From positions 1 to 56,366 of the forward strand of contig CAZPUM010000004.1 of the NCBI GenBank assembly GCA_964589765.1: DNA of 56,366 nucleotides, in the 5' to 3' direction. The DNA comes from UBA525 sp964589765 (GTDB taxonomy: Archaea; Nanobdellota; Nanobdellia; Woesearchaeales; UBA525). The position numbers were made by a program, and so were the translations under genes. The notes under the pieces were generated by a model. It worked only from the letters and a program-made list of their open reading frames with translations. It was not told the DNA's origin and made no database searches. Below are positions 1-6,645 of this stretch, one piece after another. Each line of letters begins with the position of its first letter. Position 1 is the first letter of the stretch.

Positions 1-104
1 TTCAATCTAAATCCTGTATATAAAATAAACCAAAATATAAAATATGTTATTATTAAAGATTGTGGTTCAAAAATGGAGTGGAATAAACCATGTAGTAAGC
101 GGAG

Positions 105-164
105 TTAGGGTTCAATTAGGCCTTGAAGCTCTACAATCACAATATCACACTCGTCACAGTTCAT
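105..164 (-). pseudogene. truncated copy of a CxxC mini zinc protein (19 aa)
   Basis: The first ten codons (MNCDECDIVI) are identical to those of the gene at 425-538, then the frame runs into unrelated residues and stops. The start overlaps the stop of the upstream gene (GTATGAAC), exactly as in the complete copy. I read it as the 5' stump of a duplicated gene. The second CxxC pair is missing, so it should not form the zinc site of the full copy. Confidence 0.5.
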
Positions 165-337
165 ACAAACCACTCTCCGTCTTTTTCAGCGTTGTTGAAA
201 CCTTTTACGCAAACCATATCTGGCTCGATTGCTTCTACAACAACATTGTCATAACGCCCGTAGAGAACTCGCTGATATTGTTCTGCCAAATCCAAACCTT
301 CCTCGCAGTTTATGAAAAATGTTTTCTGCTCACTCAT
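161..337 (-). CDS. small acidic protein, MSEQ family (58 aa)
   Basis: I do not recognise this protein. A strong ribosome binding site (GGAGGTG) lies 5 nt before the ATG at 337. An almost identical site plus ATGAGTGAGCAG lies 42 nt upstream (ATG at 379), in frame, so a 72-residue form with 14 extra residues is also possible. The last residues (EWFV) and the overlap with the next start match the gene ending at 535 (EWSV), so this gene and its downstream neighbour look like a partial copy of the 425-729 gene pair. Confidence 0.55.
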   Translation of the reverse strand: MSEQKTFFINCEEGLDLAEQYQRVLYGRYDNVVVEAIEPDMVCVKGFNNAEKDGEWFV

Positions 338-395
338 TCGAACACCTCCGTTCGTTGTAAATTTTTTCTGCTCACTCATTCGAACACCTCCGTTA
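322..395. repeat. tandem duplication of a ribosome binding site and start region
   Basis: A unit of about 42 bp, containing GGAGGTGTTCGA followed by ATGAGTGAGCAGAAAA on the minus strand, occurs twice in tandem. Both ATGs are in the same frame. A third, shorter version (GAGGAGGTGCTT then ATGAGTGAGCA) lies at about 628-652. Confidence 0.7.
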
Positions 396-424
396 GTTCG
401 TTGTAAAAACAGGAAAAAGAGAAC

Positions 425-538
425 TCACTGCTCGTCTATTAGCCGTTTGCTATCACAACCATAACAGAGAACTCTACCGTCGATTGTCTCGACATACTCG
501 TCGGCTTCAATCACAATATCACACTCGTCACAGTTCAT
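425..538 (-). CDS. mini zinc protein with two CxxC knuckles (37 aa)
   Basis: The product has CDEC near residue 3 and CYGC near residue 25, the spacing of a small four-cysteine zinc ribbon. The start is preceded by GGAGTGG and overlaps the stop of the upstream gene. A role in binding nucleic acid or as a protein adaptor would be a guess. A truncated duplicate lies at 105-164. Confidence 0.6.
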   Translation of the reverse strand: MNCDECDIVIEADEYVETIDGRVLCYGCDSKRLIDEQ

Positions 539-729
539 ACCGACCACTCCTTGTGCGATTTGTTGTCGCAATCTTTGTTGAGTTTTCCACAAAAGCACAA
601 CGGCTCATTCTCGTATGTATTCTGTCGTTGCTCACTCATAAGCACCTCCTCGACTATTTTTCTGTCGTTGTCAGTTAAGTGTTGCGTGTTAATCAGGACG
701 CCTCCGTAGTTCAAATGATGTAATCCCAT
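535..729 (-). CDS. small Cys-containing protein with two in-frame starts (64 or 34 aa)
   Basis: The ATG at 729 has GGAGG 6 nt upstream. A second in-frame ATG at 639 has its own GAGGAGGTG and opens with MSEQ, like the gene at 161. The short form contains LCFCGKLNKDCDNKSH, a possible zinc site. Both forms may be made. Function unknown. Confidence 0.55.
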   Translation of the reverse strand: MGLHHLNYGGVLINTQHLTDNDRKIVEEVLMSEQRQNTYENEPLCFCGKLNKDCDNKSHKEWSV

Positions 730-761
730 TTTATTCCTCCTCGACAAACCTCATGCGCCTT

Positions 762-782
762 CACGGGTAAAAACAGGAAAAA
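762..782 (-). other. short intergenic repeat, copy 1
   Basis: The minus-strand sequence ACCCGTGAAGGCG, preceded by a T-rich run, lies between small genes and recurs at 1062-1074 as the 5' strand of the tRNA-like hairpin. The T-rich run after the gene at 789-914 could end transcription. Confidence 0.35.
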
Positions 783-788
783 AAGAAT

Positions 789-914
789 TCAGTCACCTGA
801 TAGTTCCGACAAGCCCGTAATTTTCTCGAACTTTTTAGTCGGAGTTCTCGTCAGATGAACTGTAAAAAATACTCCATTTACGGAGAACGCACTCAGGTCG
901 CTCGGATTAGTCAT
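789..914 (-). CDS. small basic protein of unknown function (41 aa)
   Basis: GTGGAGGAG lies just before the ATG, and the start overlaps the end of the upstream 26-residue gene (TATGACTAA), indicating translational coupling. The product starts MTNPSDLSAF and is lysine-rich in its second half (TPTKKFEKITG). No family recognised. Confidence 0.5.
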   Translation of the reverse strand: MTNPSDLSAFSVNGVFFTVHLTRTPTKKFEKITGLSELSGD

Positions 915-987
915 AAGACTCCTCCACGAACTGCTCGTTGAAGTTCTCGTCGAGAACCATATTTAGACCGATATATGCGTCTGCCAT
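907..987 (-). CDS. very small acidic protein (26 aa)
   Basis: AGGAGG lies 8 nt before the ATG, and the stop overlaps the start of the next gene. The product (MADAYIGLNMVLDENFNEQF and six further residues) could be a real microprotein or a leader peptide coupling translation to the following gene. Confidence 0.45.
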   Translation of the reverse strand: MADAYIGLNMVLDENFNEQFVEESYD

Positions 988-1034
988 ATTCAGTGCCTCC
1001 TGTTTGGCAGTCAAATGCCACCAAACAACTGAAA

Positions 1035-1074
1035 ACCCGTAGGTAGAATCGAACTACCTTACGCCTTCACGGGT
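1035..1074 (-). other. tRNA-like minihelix (acceptor stem plus T arm)
   Basis: On the minus strand 40 nt fold as a 7-bp acceptor-like stem (ACCCGTG with TACGGGT, one G-U pair), a 9-nt linker and a 5-bp T stem (GGTAG/CTACC) closing the loop TTCGATT, which fits the TTCRANY consensus. D and anticodon arms are absent and no CCA is encoded. It may be the 3' half of a tRNA gene captured as an attachment site, a tRNA-like 3' end, or chance. The 5' strand belongs to a repeat also present at 762-774. Confidence 0.45.
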
Positions 1075-1108
1075 AACAACAAGAAAGAAAAAAAGGAAGG
1101 AAGCCGTC

Positions 1109-1528
1109 TTACGCACGAACGACACGCCCTCGGGAATTGACCTCGAACAACTTGTTCTTGACGAGTTTCCCTCGGTTGCTCACGCAAAATACTGACGGAG
1201 TTTTGCTCTCGTATTTCTCGCCCACGAACCTGAGCAAGACGAGTTTTCCCTTAGTTCCGACGAACTCATACTCGTAGCCGTAGTTCGCACATACACGATT
1301 TTTCTCGGCAACAAGTTTCTTGACCTTCACCTCGAAACTCGTCGCTTTGCGTGTGCTCTTGAGTGCGCTCTTGCGTTGCTTCTTATCGACGAATTCGACC
1401 TTCAAGTCAGGGCACAAGTATTCCTCGTCGCTACCCTCATCTTTCGGCTCGACGACTTTCTCGTCGATGCCCCTCATAGCCAAGACGACTGCCTCGACCA
1501 TATTTCTCAATTCGTCCTCGTTTGCCAT
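1109..1528 (-). CDS. hypothetical protein with acidic N-terminus and basic C-terminus (139 aa)
   Basis: The start (MANEDELRNM) has GAGGTG 5 nt upstream. The first 60 residues are acidic and contain one Cys; the rest is lysine- and arginine-rich (KKQRKSALKSTRKATSF), suggesting nucleic-acid contact, but I recognise no family. Codons favour GTC, GAG, CTC and GAC, unlike the GTA/TTA/AGA-rich genes elsewhere in the window, which suggests a different origin. A TATA box and a leader with three hairpins precede it. Confidence 0.65.
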   Translation of the reverse strand: MANEDELRNMVEAVVLAMRGIDEKVVEPKDEGSDEEYLCPDLKVEFVDKKQRKSALKSTRKATSFEVKVKKLVAEKNRVCANYGYEYEFVGTKGKLVLLRFVGEKYESKTPSVFCVSNRGKLVKNKLFEVNSRGRVVRA

Positions 1529-1541
1529 ATAGACACCTCTC

Positions 1542-1637
1542 GACGATAAGTCTAACGCCTATCGTCAGGTCTTTCCGACGACACTCGTGATATAGTGTCG
1601 AGAACACTGTGCGTCGTGCGTGGGCATAAGTATGCCC
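1542..1637 (-). promoter_or_regulatory. 5' leader with three perfect hairpins
   Basis: Between the TATA box at 1671-1678 and the gene at 1528 there are three perfect inverted repeats: 1542-1548 with 1560-1566 (7 bp), 1579-1585 with 1594-1600 (7 bp) and 1622-1628 with 1631-1637 (7 bp, 2-nt loop). The stem nearest the gene ends about 14 nt before the ATG. It may control translation; GGGCATA-AG-TATGCCC could instead be a palindromic operator. Confidence 0.45.
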
Positions 1638-1670
1638 TGCTCGTCGCATAAAAAGAAAAAGATGATGCGA

Positions 1671-1678
1671 TATTTAAA
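1671..1678 (-). promoter_or_regulatory. TATA box upstream of the 1109-1528 gene
   Basis: TTTAAATA on the minus strand. The usual archaeal spacing would place the transcript start near 1645, giving a leader of about 115 nt that includes the three hairpins. Confidence 0.5.
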
Positions 1679-1806
1679 CTTTTTTAAAATCGGTTCTCGA
1701 CGACAAACCCGATTTCAACCCCTCGAAAATGTCAAGATATTGGTAAGGATAAGAAGCCTCGTTTTTGCCCAAAATGCCCCTTCATATTGGGTATTTACCT
1801 GTTTAG

Positions 1807-1845
1807 AGGATAAGTAACGTTTATCTTTATGTTTTTCCTTATCCT
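1807..1845 (-). terminator. hairpin downstream of the primase-like gene
   Basis: AGGATAAG (1807-1814) and CTTATCCT (1838-1845) form a perfect 8-bp inverted repeat just after the gene at 1873-2397, in an A/T-rich stretch with no reading frame. It may end that transcript. A further GGATAAG copy lies near 1748. The rest of 1679-1806 shows nothing else I can name. Confidence 0.35.
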
Positions 1846-1872
1846 TTCAGTCATCTTAATGATTATGTATTT

Positions 1873-2397
1873 TCACGTTTTTTTCCTTATGTTGATGCTT
1901 TTGTTCATCAAAATTGAATGTTCACTACGTTTTAACTTGCCAATTTCAAATTCTTCATCTGTTGAAGGACGAACTCCTGGAATAATGCGGTCGAACTTAA
2001 TGTCACCTTTATGTTTCCCCATTACTCTTAAAGTCTTGTGGTCGTGATAACGACTTATATGTTTATACATCGGATCCACGTACTTGGCATAATCAATAAT
2101 CAACTTAGTTCGTGTGAAAGGCATATGGTCGTAATAGAAAATAGCATGATAACCATTGAGAGTTTTGTAAATATGTGCGTCTGAAAGCTTGAAAAACATT
2201 TGAATTTCCCTGACTGACTCTCTTACTTTATCTAAATCGTCAATATCGTAGTCCAACATCAAGATATGAACATCATTTTCCAAATCTACGTAACTGTTCA
2301 TGCCTATGGCATAATTTCTAAGACTCTCTACAACCATTAACTTCTCTCTATATTTCAAGAAATTCTTAAAGGTTTTGAGATTTTTGACTATTCCCAT
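1873..2397 (-). CDS. possible archaeo-eukaryotic primase-like replication protein (174 aa)
   Basis: Residues near 46-52 read ILMLDYD, a hydrophobic strand ending in DxD, followed about 30 residues later by NGYHAIF. This order (hhhDhD, then xxH on a strand) is the catalytic layout of archaeo-eukaryotic primase and Rep-type folds. The later LRVMGKHKGD may belong to the same core. The protein is short and lacks a helicase part, so it could be a minimal primase or an inactive relative. I chose the ATG at 2397, which overlaps the preceding gene (AAATGGGAATAG) and has AAAGGTG upstream; a GTG at 2418 would add seven residues. The assignment rests on motif shape only. Confidence 0.4.
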   Translation of the reverse strand: MGIVKNLKTFKNFLKYREKLMVVESLRNYAIGMNSYVDLENDVHILMLDYDIDDLDKVRESVREIQMFFKLSDAHIYKTLNGYHAIFYYDHMPFTRTKLIIDYAKYVDPMYKHISRYHDHKTLRVMGKHKGDIKFDRIIPGVRPSTDEEFEIGKLKRSEHSILMNKSINIRKKT

Positions 2398-2540
2398 TTG
2401 GGAGGCACCTTTCCCCACCTATTATAAATTTGCTGATGTTTTTTACAATACTTTTGACCAAACGTCAAAGGCACATTACAGAATTTTCCTTGATCTGTTT
2501 TAGCTTTACACCGCCCAACATAAGGCTTTAAATCCCTCAC
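2388..2540 (-). CDS. mini zinc-binding protein (50 aa)
   Basis: GAGGAGGT lies just before a GTG start that overlaps the stop of the upstream gene (TTGTGAGG). The product has Cys12, Cys21 and a CKKH group (residues 32-35), reading GRCKAKTDQGKFC and YCKKHQ, typical of small treble-clef or knuckle proteins in archaeal mobile elements. It ends in TAG, overlapping the start of the primase-like gene, so the two are probably coupled. Confidence 0.6.
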   Translation of the reverse strand: MRDLKPYVGRCKAKTDQGKFCNVPLTFGQKYCKKHQQIYNRWGKVPPKWE

Positions 2541-3037
2541 AAATTATACCTCCTCTTAATGTTTGCAATGTTTCTTTCAGCCTTAGCTTCTTCAGTTCCT
2601 ATTTCGAATGAAGCCCTGGCAATGGCTGTTCGCCAAACATCACGTCCATCGTAAAGTTGTTCTGGCTGTGCAGGATCGGGCATAGCTCTAACAGCTTCAA
2701 GAGGATCCACATAAACAGAAGTTATATTGAACTGTCCAAATCTTGAAGCAAAGTCATCCATTATCCTACCACGAACTTGCTCCATTGCTTGAACTTGCGT
2801 TGTAGACCCGTACCTTACAAACATCTGATAACGTTGCCTAACTTCTAAGGATTTGCCACCTCTACCAATATACTCTCCAGCAACATAGCAATCTATACTC
2901 GTGCTTATAGTATTTTTATCCAAAGGACTAGAAACATCTATAGAATCAAGTCTAGAATTTATCTGCGGTTCAGCAGTTCTCCTTGATGAAGATCCTCTAA
3001 AACCCGTTGTTACTGCTATTTCTTTGATTGTTGGCAT
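2537..3037 (-). CDS. hypothetical protein behind a structured leader (166 aa)
   Basis: I do not recognise this protein. It has no signal peptide or membrane segment. The N-terminal 45 residues are rich in Ser, Thr and Arg; the middle and C-terminal parts look like a mixed alpha/beta domain (MFVRYGSTTQVQAMEQVRGR), ending in a charged helix. Its composition is unlike the surface proteins, so a cytoplasmic or virion-internal role is more likely. GAGGGG lies shortly before the ATG and sits against the last hairpin of the leader, so translation may be controlled by RNA structure. Confidence 0.6.
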   Translation of the reverse strand: MPTIKEIAVTTGFRGSSSRRTAEPQINSRLDSIDVSSPLDKNTISTSIDCYVAGEYIGRGGKSLEVRQRYQMFVRYGSTTQVQAMEQVRGRIMDDFASRFGQFNITSVYVDPLEAVRAMPDPAQPEQLYDGRDVWRTAIARASFEIGTEEAKAERNIANIKRRYNL

Positions 3038-3047
3038 TACATTCCCC

Positions 3048-3168
3048 TCGCTTGCCTAAGCGACCCGTAAAAGAAGGATGTGGGCAGGTTTGTGGGATCA
3101 ACGACAATCCCGACACAATATGTAAGGGATTACATGAGGGCGTGTCTTTACAGGTGGGCCTACCCACA
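3048..3168 (-). ncRNA. multibranched structured leader RNA, riboswitch-like candidate
   Basis: On the minus strand TGTGGGTAGG (3168-3159) pairs with CCTGCCCACA (3088-3079), 10 bp with one U-G. Inside lie GACAC/GTGTC (3146-3142 with 3116-3112) capped by a 6-bp hairpin (3120-3135), and a 5-bp hairpin (3094-3111). A fourth hairpin (3048-3063) abuts the ribosome binding site of the gene at 3037. The U-G pair becomes a C-A mismatch on the plus strand, favouring the minus strand. The TATA box at 3187-3197 predicts a start near 3167, where the long stem begins. The stretch is GC-rich for this genome. No known class recognised. Confidence 0.55.
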
Positions 3169-3186
3169 GTGTTAATTACATTAACC

Positions 3187-3197
3187 TTTATTTAAAA
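3187..3197 (-). promoter_or_regulatory. TATA box of the 2537-3037 transcript
   Basis: TTTTAAATAAA on the minus strand, about 26 nt before the outer stem of the leader RNA. Confidence 0.55.
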
Positions 3198-3202
3198 TTG
3201 TT

Positions 3203-3237
3203 GGTGCGGAGATAGAAACGAGGTGACGCCCCGCACC
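3203..3237 (-). terminator. GC-rich hairpin between the tagged cluster and the leader RNA
   Basis: GGTGCGG (3231-3237 read on the minus strand) pairs with CCGCACC over a 21-nt loop and is followed by AACAATTTTAAAT. It could end the long tagged-protein transcript. A further TATA-like TATTTAAAT near 3272-3280 would also allow a short separate RNA ending here. Confidence 0.4.
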
Positions 3238-3310
3238 TAAGACATCAGATAACGTTAACACGGCGACCATCATTTAAATACTTTATGAAAAGGTAATACT
3301 TAGTATGAAA

Positions 3311-3460
3311 CTATTTACTTTTTAGTCTTTTAGCTTCGACAACTCTTCCACCACGACGCTTCGTGCCACCGCAAAAAGCCAACCTAACTTTCTTACCGGT
3401 TTTAGTCGTCTTTACGCGATACTTTGGTTTTCCTTCTCCTCTTTTGCAACTTACTGGCAT
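3311..3460 (-). CDS. small very basic protein overlapping a tagged gene (49 aa)
   Basis: AGGTGA lies 7 nt before the ATG. The first 59 nt overlap the 3' end of the upstream tagged gene in another frame. The product is rich in Lys, Arg and Gly with two Cys (MPVSCKRGEGKPKYRVKTTK at the N-terminus, then FCGGTKRRGG) and ends in TAG. A nucleic-acid-binding role, for example in DNA condensation, is plausible from charge alone. Confidence 0.6.
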   Translation of the reverse strand: MPVSCKRGEGKPKYRVKTTKTGKKVRLAFCGGTKRRGGRVVEAKRLKSK

Positions 3461-4106
3461 CCTTCTTCACCTTTTTATTTTTATCAACTTGTGACTTAGC
3501 ATATTTTGCCCCCACATATACCACTGTTGCCCCCACTACTAAAGGAATCCAACTAACTGCTGCAGCTCCGGCTGTTCCTGCAGCATCTGTTGCAATTAAC
3601 GGCAAGTCAGCACCTGTGTATGTCGGAGTATACATATATTGTTTTTTACTTTTTATCTGCGGATGATACTTATTGCCTTGCCAAGGTTTTTTCTTTTCAG
3701 GATCGTGACCCCAAATTTTTAGTGCCGTGTGTTTTCTAGTAGGTTGTCCTTTTTCATCATACAACGGCCCTCTTACCCCTTTCATTCTAGCAACAAAACT
3801 ATTCTGTCTACGCATCCAATCTTCATCATAGTCAGTCCATTCACTAGGAGGCTTTTCACGCATTCTCAAGATTGCATTTGCTGAATTCTGTCCCGACCTG
3901 ATACCTTCAGTCTTAGCTTCTCTCCTAGTTAGACCTGCCTCCTTACCTAATTTTGTACTCTTAAAAGTTTTAAGTTCAGCAGGAGACATGTTAACTCTGT
4001 GCCGCCAAATCTTATAATCAGGATCTGTGGTTTTTATTCCTTTAGAGGCCAAGTAATGTCTATGTGATTCTCCATACCAGCCTCCGTATCTTTTACTTCT
4101 GTTCAT
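3402..4106 (-). CDS. tagged protein 1, with C-terminal membrane segment (234 aa)
   Basis: The N-terminus carries the shared tag (GWYGESHRHYLASKGIKT, residues 9-26). The body is basic and without recognised domain up to about residue 165, followed by an Ala/Gly/Val-rich hydrophobic stretch (about 175-200, ...SWIPLVVGATVVYVGAKYA) long enough to cross a membrane, and a very basic tail. The tag has Tyr instead of Ser after RH, as in tagged protein 12. The ATG overlaps the end of the upstream gene. Confidence 0.7.
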   Translation of the reverse strand: MNRSKRYGGWYGESHRHYLASKGIKTTDPDYKIWRHRVNMSPAELKTFKSTKLGKEAGLTRREAKTEGIRSGQNSANAILRMREKPPSEWTDYDEDWMRRQNSFVARMKGVRGPLYDEKGQPTRKHTALKIWGHDPEKKKPWQGNKYHPQIKSKKQYMYTPTYTGADLPLIATDAAGTAGAAAVSWIPLVVGATVVYVGAKYAKSQVDKNKKVKKDASKLQKRRRKTKVSRKDD

Positions 4107-4338
4107 GTTCTTTAGGAAAACAATCTTGAAGCTTTGAATAATATTTGGAATCTTCTGCTAAATGATCTTCAGCAATCTTTCTAGCAATCTTAGGATCATC
4201 AGTATGCTCCATTTCAATTTTTATACCCTTTCTAAGTTCACTTTCTTTTTTGAAATAATTGTTTCGCGTTCTCACTCCTTTAGCTGCCAAACTGTGTCTG
4301 AAGCTATCATAGTACCATCCTTGTCCTTGTCTTTTCAT
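4093..4338 (-). CDS. tagged protein 2, small helical body (81 aa)
   Basis: Tag at residues 7-24 (GWYYDSFRHSLAAKGVRT). The body contains HTDDPKIARKIAEDHLAED followed by YYSKL, which resembles a short helical motif (H..D...A..IA.DHL.ED..YY..L) common in small phage and archaeal proteins; I recall it as DUF5661-like but cannot verify this. Overlaps both neighbours, typical of one operon. Confidence 0.65.
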   Translation of the reverse strand: MKRQGQGWYYDSFRHSLAAKGVRTRNNYFKKESELRKGIKIEMEHTDDPKIARKIAEDHLAEDSKYYSKLQDCFPKEHEQK

Positions 4339-5285
4339 TTTTGCACCTCATCCCAGTTTATTCCGAACTTATCTTTCAACTGCTGACCTATTTCTTGAAC
4401 TTCTTCTTGATCAACATTTTTGAAACTATCCTTAAATTCCAACAGAATTTCTCTCTGTTCATCAGGCTCAAGAGACTGGAAAACTTCATCAACAGATTTT
4501 AAAAAATTGTTAGTTCTCTCAGGAGAGAGTATGTTTTTTGAAACAACTTCATACGCCAACTTATTTTGTTCAGATTTATTCCCTGAACCTACGTCACCAA
4601 GAGTCCTAGCAACCCCTTTCAACCAACTAAATTTAATATTTCCAAAAGCAGTTATATCTGATTCTCCAAGAGCTTCTCTTAATCTTTGAGCCTCTTCTTC
4701 TTTTCCATCAATCTCTCTTTGAACTGCTTTCTTACTTCTGAGCTCAATTCTAATTTTACCATCATCTGATTCAAGTTCTTCTCCTTTACCTCGGGATTTT
4801 TCAGGAGCCATAGTTTCTTCAAATCTCAAACTTTCCAACTCAGATTCTATCTTTTCTAACTTCTTCTGACGACGCTCTCTAAGCAACCTGTCTGTTGATT
4901 CCACACCTTTAGACAAGTCTTCATAGATTAAAGAACCCCTTTCTTCTAATTTTTCTGCATCGAGAGTCGCATCAAATGCATTTTGCAAAAACATAGCTTT
5001 TATTTCTCCAGCTTTTAGAGATTTTCCTTTAATTCCTTCTGCACGAGCTACCGAACGCTCCGCAAACTTTCTCCTTTTATCAGCTTCAGTTTCAGCCAAC
5101 CTACCTGATGGAAGCTGTCCAATACTCAGAGCAGCACTCATTTGCAGAACCCTTTTGTTTCTTTCTAACTGATTTTCAGATAAAGGACGCCTCTTAGTAG
5201 CTTTTTTTAGATACTTATGATTAGTCTTTATACCTCTTGCTGCGAGGCTGTGTCTCCAATTATCATTGAACCAACCGCGTTTCAT
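4335..5285 (-). CDS. tagged protein 3, long charged helical body (316 aa)
   Basis: Tag at residues 4-21 (GWFNDNWRHSLAARGIKT), the only copy with Asn in place of the Ser. The rest is strongly charged and predicted helical, with Glu/Lys/Arg-rich runs (RERRQKKLEKIESELESL) suggesting coiled coil, and ends in an acidic segment. No enzyme motif. Its start overlaps the stop of the 40-residue gene upstream (AAATGAAACG). Confidence 0.7.
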   Translation of the reverse strand: MKRGWFNDNWRHSLAARGIKTNHKYLKKATKRRPLSENQLERNKRVLQMSAALSIGQLPSGRLAETEADKRRKFAERSVARAEGIKGKSLKAGEIKAMFLQNAFDATLDAEKLEERGSLIYEDLSKGVESTDRLLRERRQKKLEKIESELESLRFEETMAPEKSRGKGEELESDDGKIRIELRSKKAVQREIDGKEEEAQRLREALGESDITAFGNIKFSWLKGVARTLGDVGSGNKSEQNKLAYEVVSKNILSPERTNNFLKSVDEVFQSLEPDEQREILLEFKDSFKNVDQEEVQEIGQQLKDKFGINWDEVQK

Positions 5286-5404
5286 TTGCGTTTCTTCTTC
5301 AAATCCTTTTCTGCCCAGGTTAACCCGCTCAAAGTCAATCTAGCTCCGGCAGCAACCATTTTGGCACCAGGACTTAAATTTTTAGGTAGTTTATTTTTTG
5401 CCAT
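5282..5404 (-). CDS. small basic protein between tagged genes (40 aa)
   Basis: This gene fills the gap between tagged proteins 3 and 4. The product (MAKNKLPKNLSPGAKMVAAG then ARLTLSGLTWAEKDLKKKRK) has a weakly amphipathic middle and a basic end and lacks the tag. The stop overlaps the next start. A purine-rich AAAAGGA lies 13 nt upstream. Confidence 0.55.
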   Translation of the reverse strand: MAKNKLPKNLSPGAKMVAAGARLTLSGLTWAEKDLKKKRK

Positions 5405-5406
5405 GA

Positions 5407-6645
5407 TCAGTCATTTTCCTTTTTTATTTTCTCTGCAAAATCTTTAAATTTTTGAATTCCCCTTAATTGTCTGGGAGTTAACTCTTTACCCGAAGATTTT
5501 ATTTCTTCGATACGTTTTTTGATCATAATCAACTTTGCAGCCATTTCATCAGATTTATTAGCAGGTTTCGGTTCAGGTTCAGGTTCAGGTTCAAGGTCAA
5601 CAATTTCAACATTCGGTGCAGTAGGATTTTCTAATCCTAAAGCTTTCTGAACTTTGCTACTTATCTTATAATCTATAAGTTCTTCATCACTATTCCTCCT
5701 AGGAGTTACAGGAAGGATTCTCGACTTATTTGCTAATTTTTGTGCAAAACTCCTTATATCTTCTCCAGTAGGTAGCCCGCCATCCTTGATTCTTGCTTGA
5801 GAAAACATCGTCAAGATAGGAAGAGTACCATAGATAAACTTCTCCTGACCAGTCCAAGCACTACTCCCTTCACCTCGCTCCCCTGCAACATCGCCTGCCA
5901 AAGCACTAGATCTTGCTTCAGCACCCAACTCCCTACTCCAAATTTCCATTTTCTCTTCAAAAGGCCTTTTATCAAAAACTTTACCCCTATCTGCATTAAT
6001 TATTGAACGAGTTTTGGACTTTAAAGCCAACTCAGCATCAGCAGCAAAATTCAGTTTAGCCTGAGAAATAGTGCGACGACCTTTTCTAGTACCTTTCAAA
6101 ACTTCAAAATCTTTTCTCAAAAATTCTCTTTTTCTAAGTTCTGCAATCTGTTCTGGAGTAAAAGATCTTTTTGCTTTTTCCTCAACTATTTCATCCTTTA
6201 AATCTTCTGCAGCCATCCTTTTTCCTTCTGCAATAGAAGCATCCAAAACCCTGGTTTCACCTTTCATGAAACCTCCTTCTAATTTGAAATCAATAATTTC
6301 TTGAGTTCGGGCCCTCGCATCTTTTAAATCAGCCTTAGTTTCAGCAATTTGCCTATTTATCTCAACCCTCTCCGCATCAGTTAAGTTCGTTTCACCTAAC
6401 TGATTACTCAAAGATTTCAACTTTTGCTCAAGTCTATTTTTCATGAAAAATTCAAACTTGGCCTTTCCTTCTAACTCTGCAAGCCTGTTTAATTGTTTCT
6501 GCCTTTGTGCAAGAGCTTCTTCTTTCTCTTTTATCAGTTCTTCTGGAGATTTCTTTTCCTGTAAATATATTTGATTCTTAGTCCTAATTCCTTTTGCAGC
6601 AAGACTATGCCTAAAACTTTCGTAGAACCACCCTCTAGTTCTCAT
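5407..6645 (-). CDS. tagged protein 4, long coiled-coil body (412 aa)
   Basis: Tag at residues 5-22 (GWFYESFRHSLAAKGIRT). Residues about 30-190 are a dense Glu/Lys/Gln/Leu coiled coil. A Gly/Ser segment, a Glu-Pro repeat (EPEPEPEPK near residue 355) and a final charged helix follow. This looks structural or scaffold-like rather than enzymatic. The stop lies just before the next gene; the start overlaps the previous stop by 4 nt. Confidence 0.7.
   Translation of the reverse strand: MRTRGWFYESFRHSLAAKGIRTKNQIYLQEKKSPEELIKEKEEALAQRQKQLNRLAELEGKAKFEFFMKNRLEQKLKSLSNQLGETNLTDAERVEINRQIAETKADLKDARARTQEIIDFKLEGGFMKGETRVLDASIAEGKRMAAEDLKDEIVEEKAKRSFTPEQIAELRKREFLRKDFEVLKGTRKGRRTISQAKLNFAADAELALKSKTRSIINADRGKVFDKRPFEEKMEIWSRELGAEARSSALAGDVAGERGEGSSAWTGQEKFIYGTLPILTMFSQARIKDGGLPTGEDIRSFAQKLANKSRILPVTPRRNSDEELIDYKISSKVQKALGLENPTAPNVEIVDLEPEPEPEPKPANKSDEMAAKLIMIKKRIEEIKSSGKELTPRQLRGIQKFKDFAEKIKKEND

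Noticed and set aside
44..406. Plus-strand open frames here and throughout the window
   Set aside because: They lie antisense to better-supported minus-strand genes, lack ribosome binding sites and show the complementary residue bias expected of shadows.
1035..1074. Complete tRNA gene
   Set aside because: The 9-nt linker cannot hold D and anticodon arms.
3040..3168. A GTG-started frame through the leader RNA region (Cys/Pro-rich, about 56 codons)
   Set aside because: No ribosome binding site; its start coincides with the predicted transcript start, and stems with a strand-specific U-G pair explain the sequence better.
3178..3273. A 30-codon frame (MMVAVLTLSDVLGAG...)
   Set aside because: Its ATG overlaps a TATA-like box and no ribosome binding site precedes it; a hairpin accounts for the GC-rich part.
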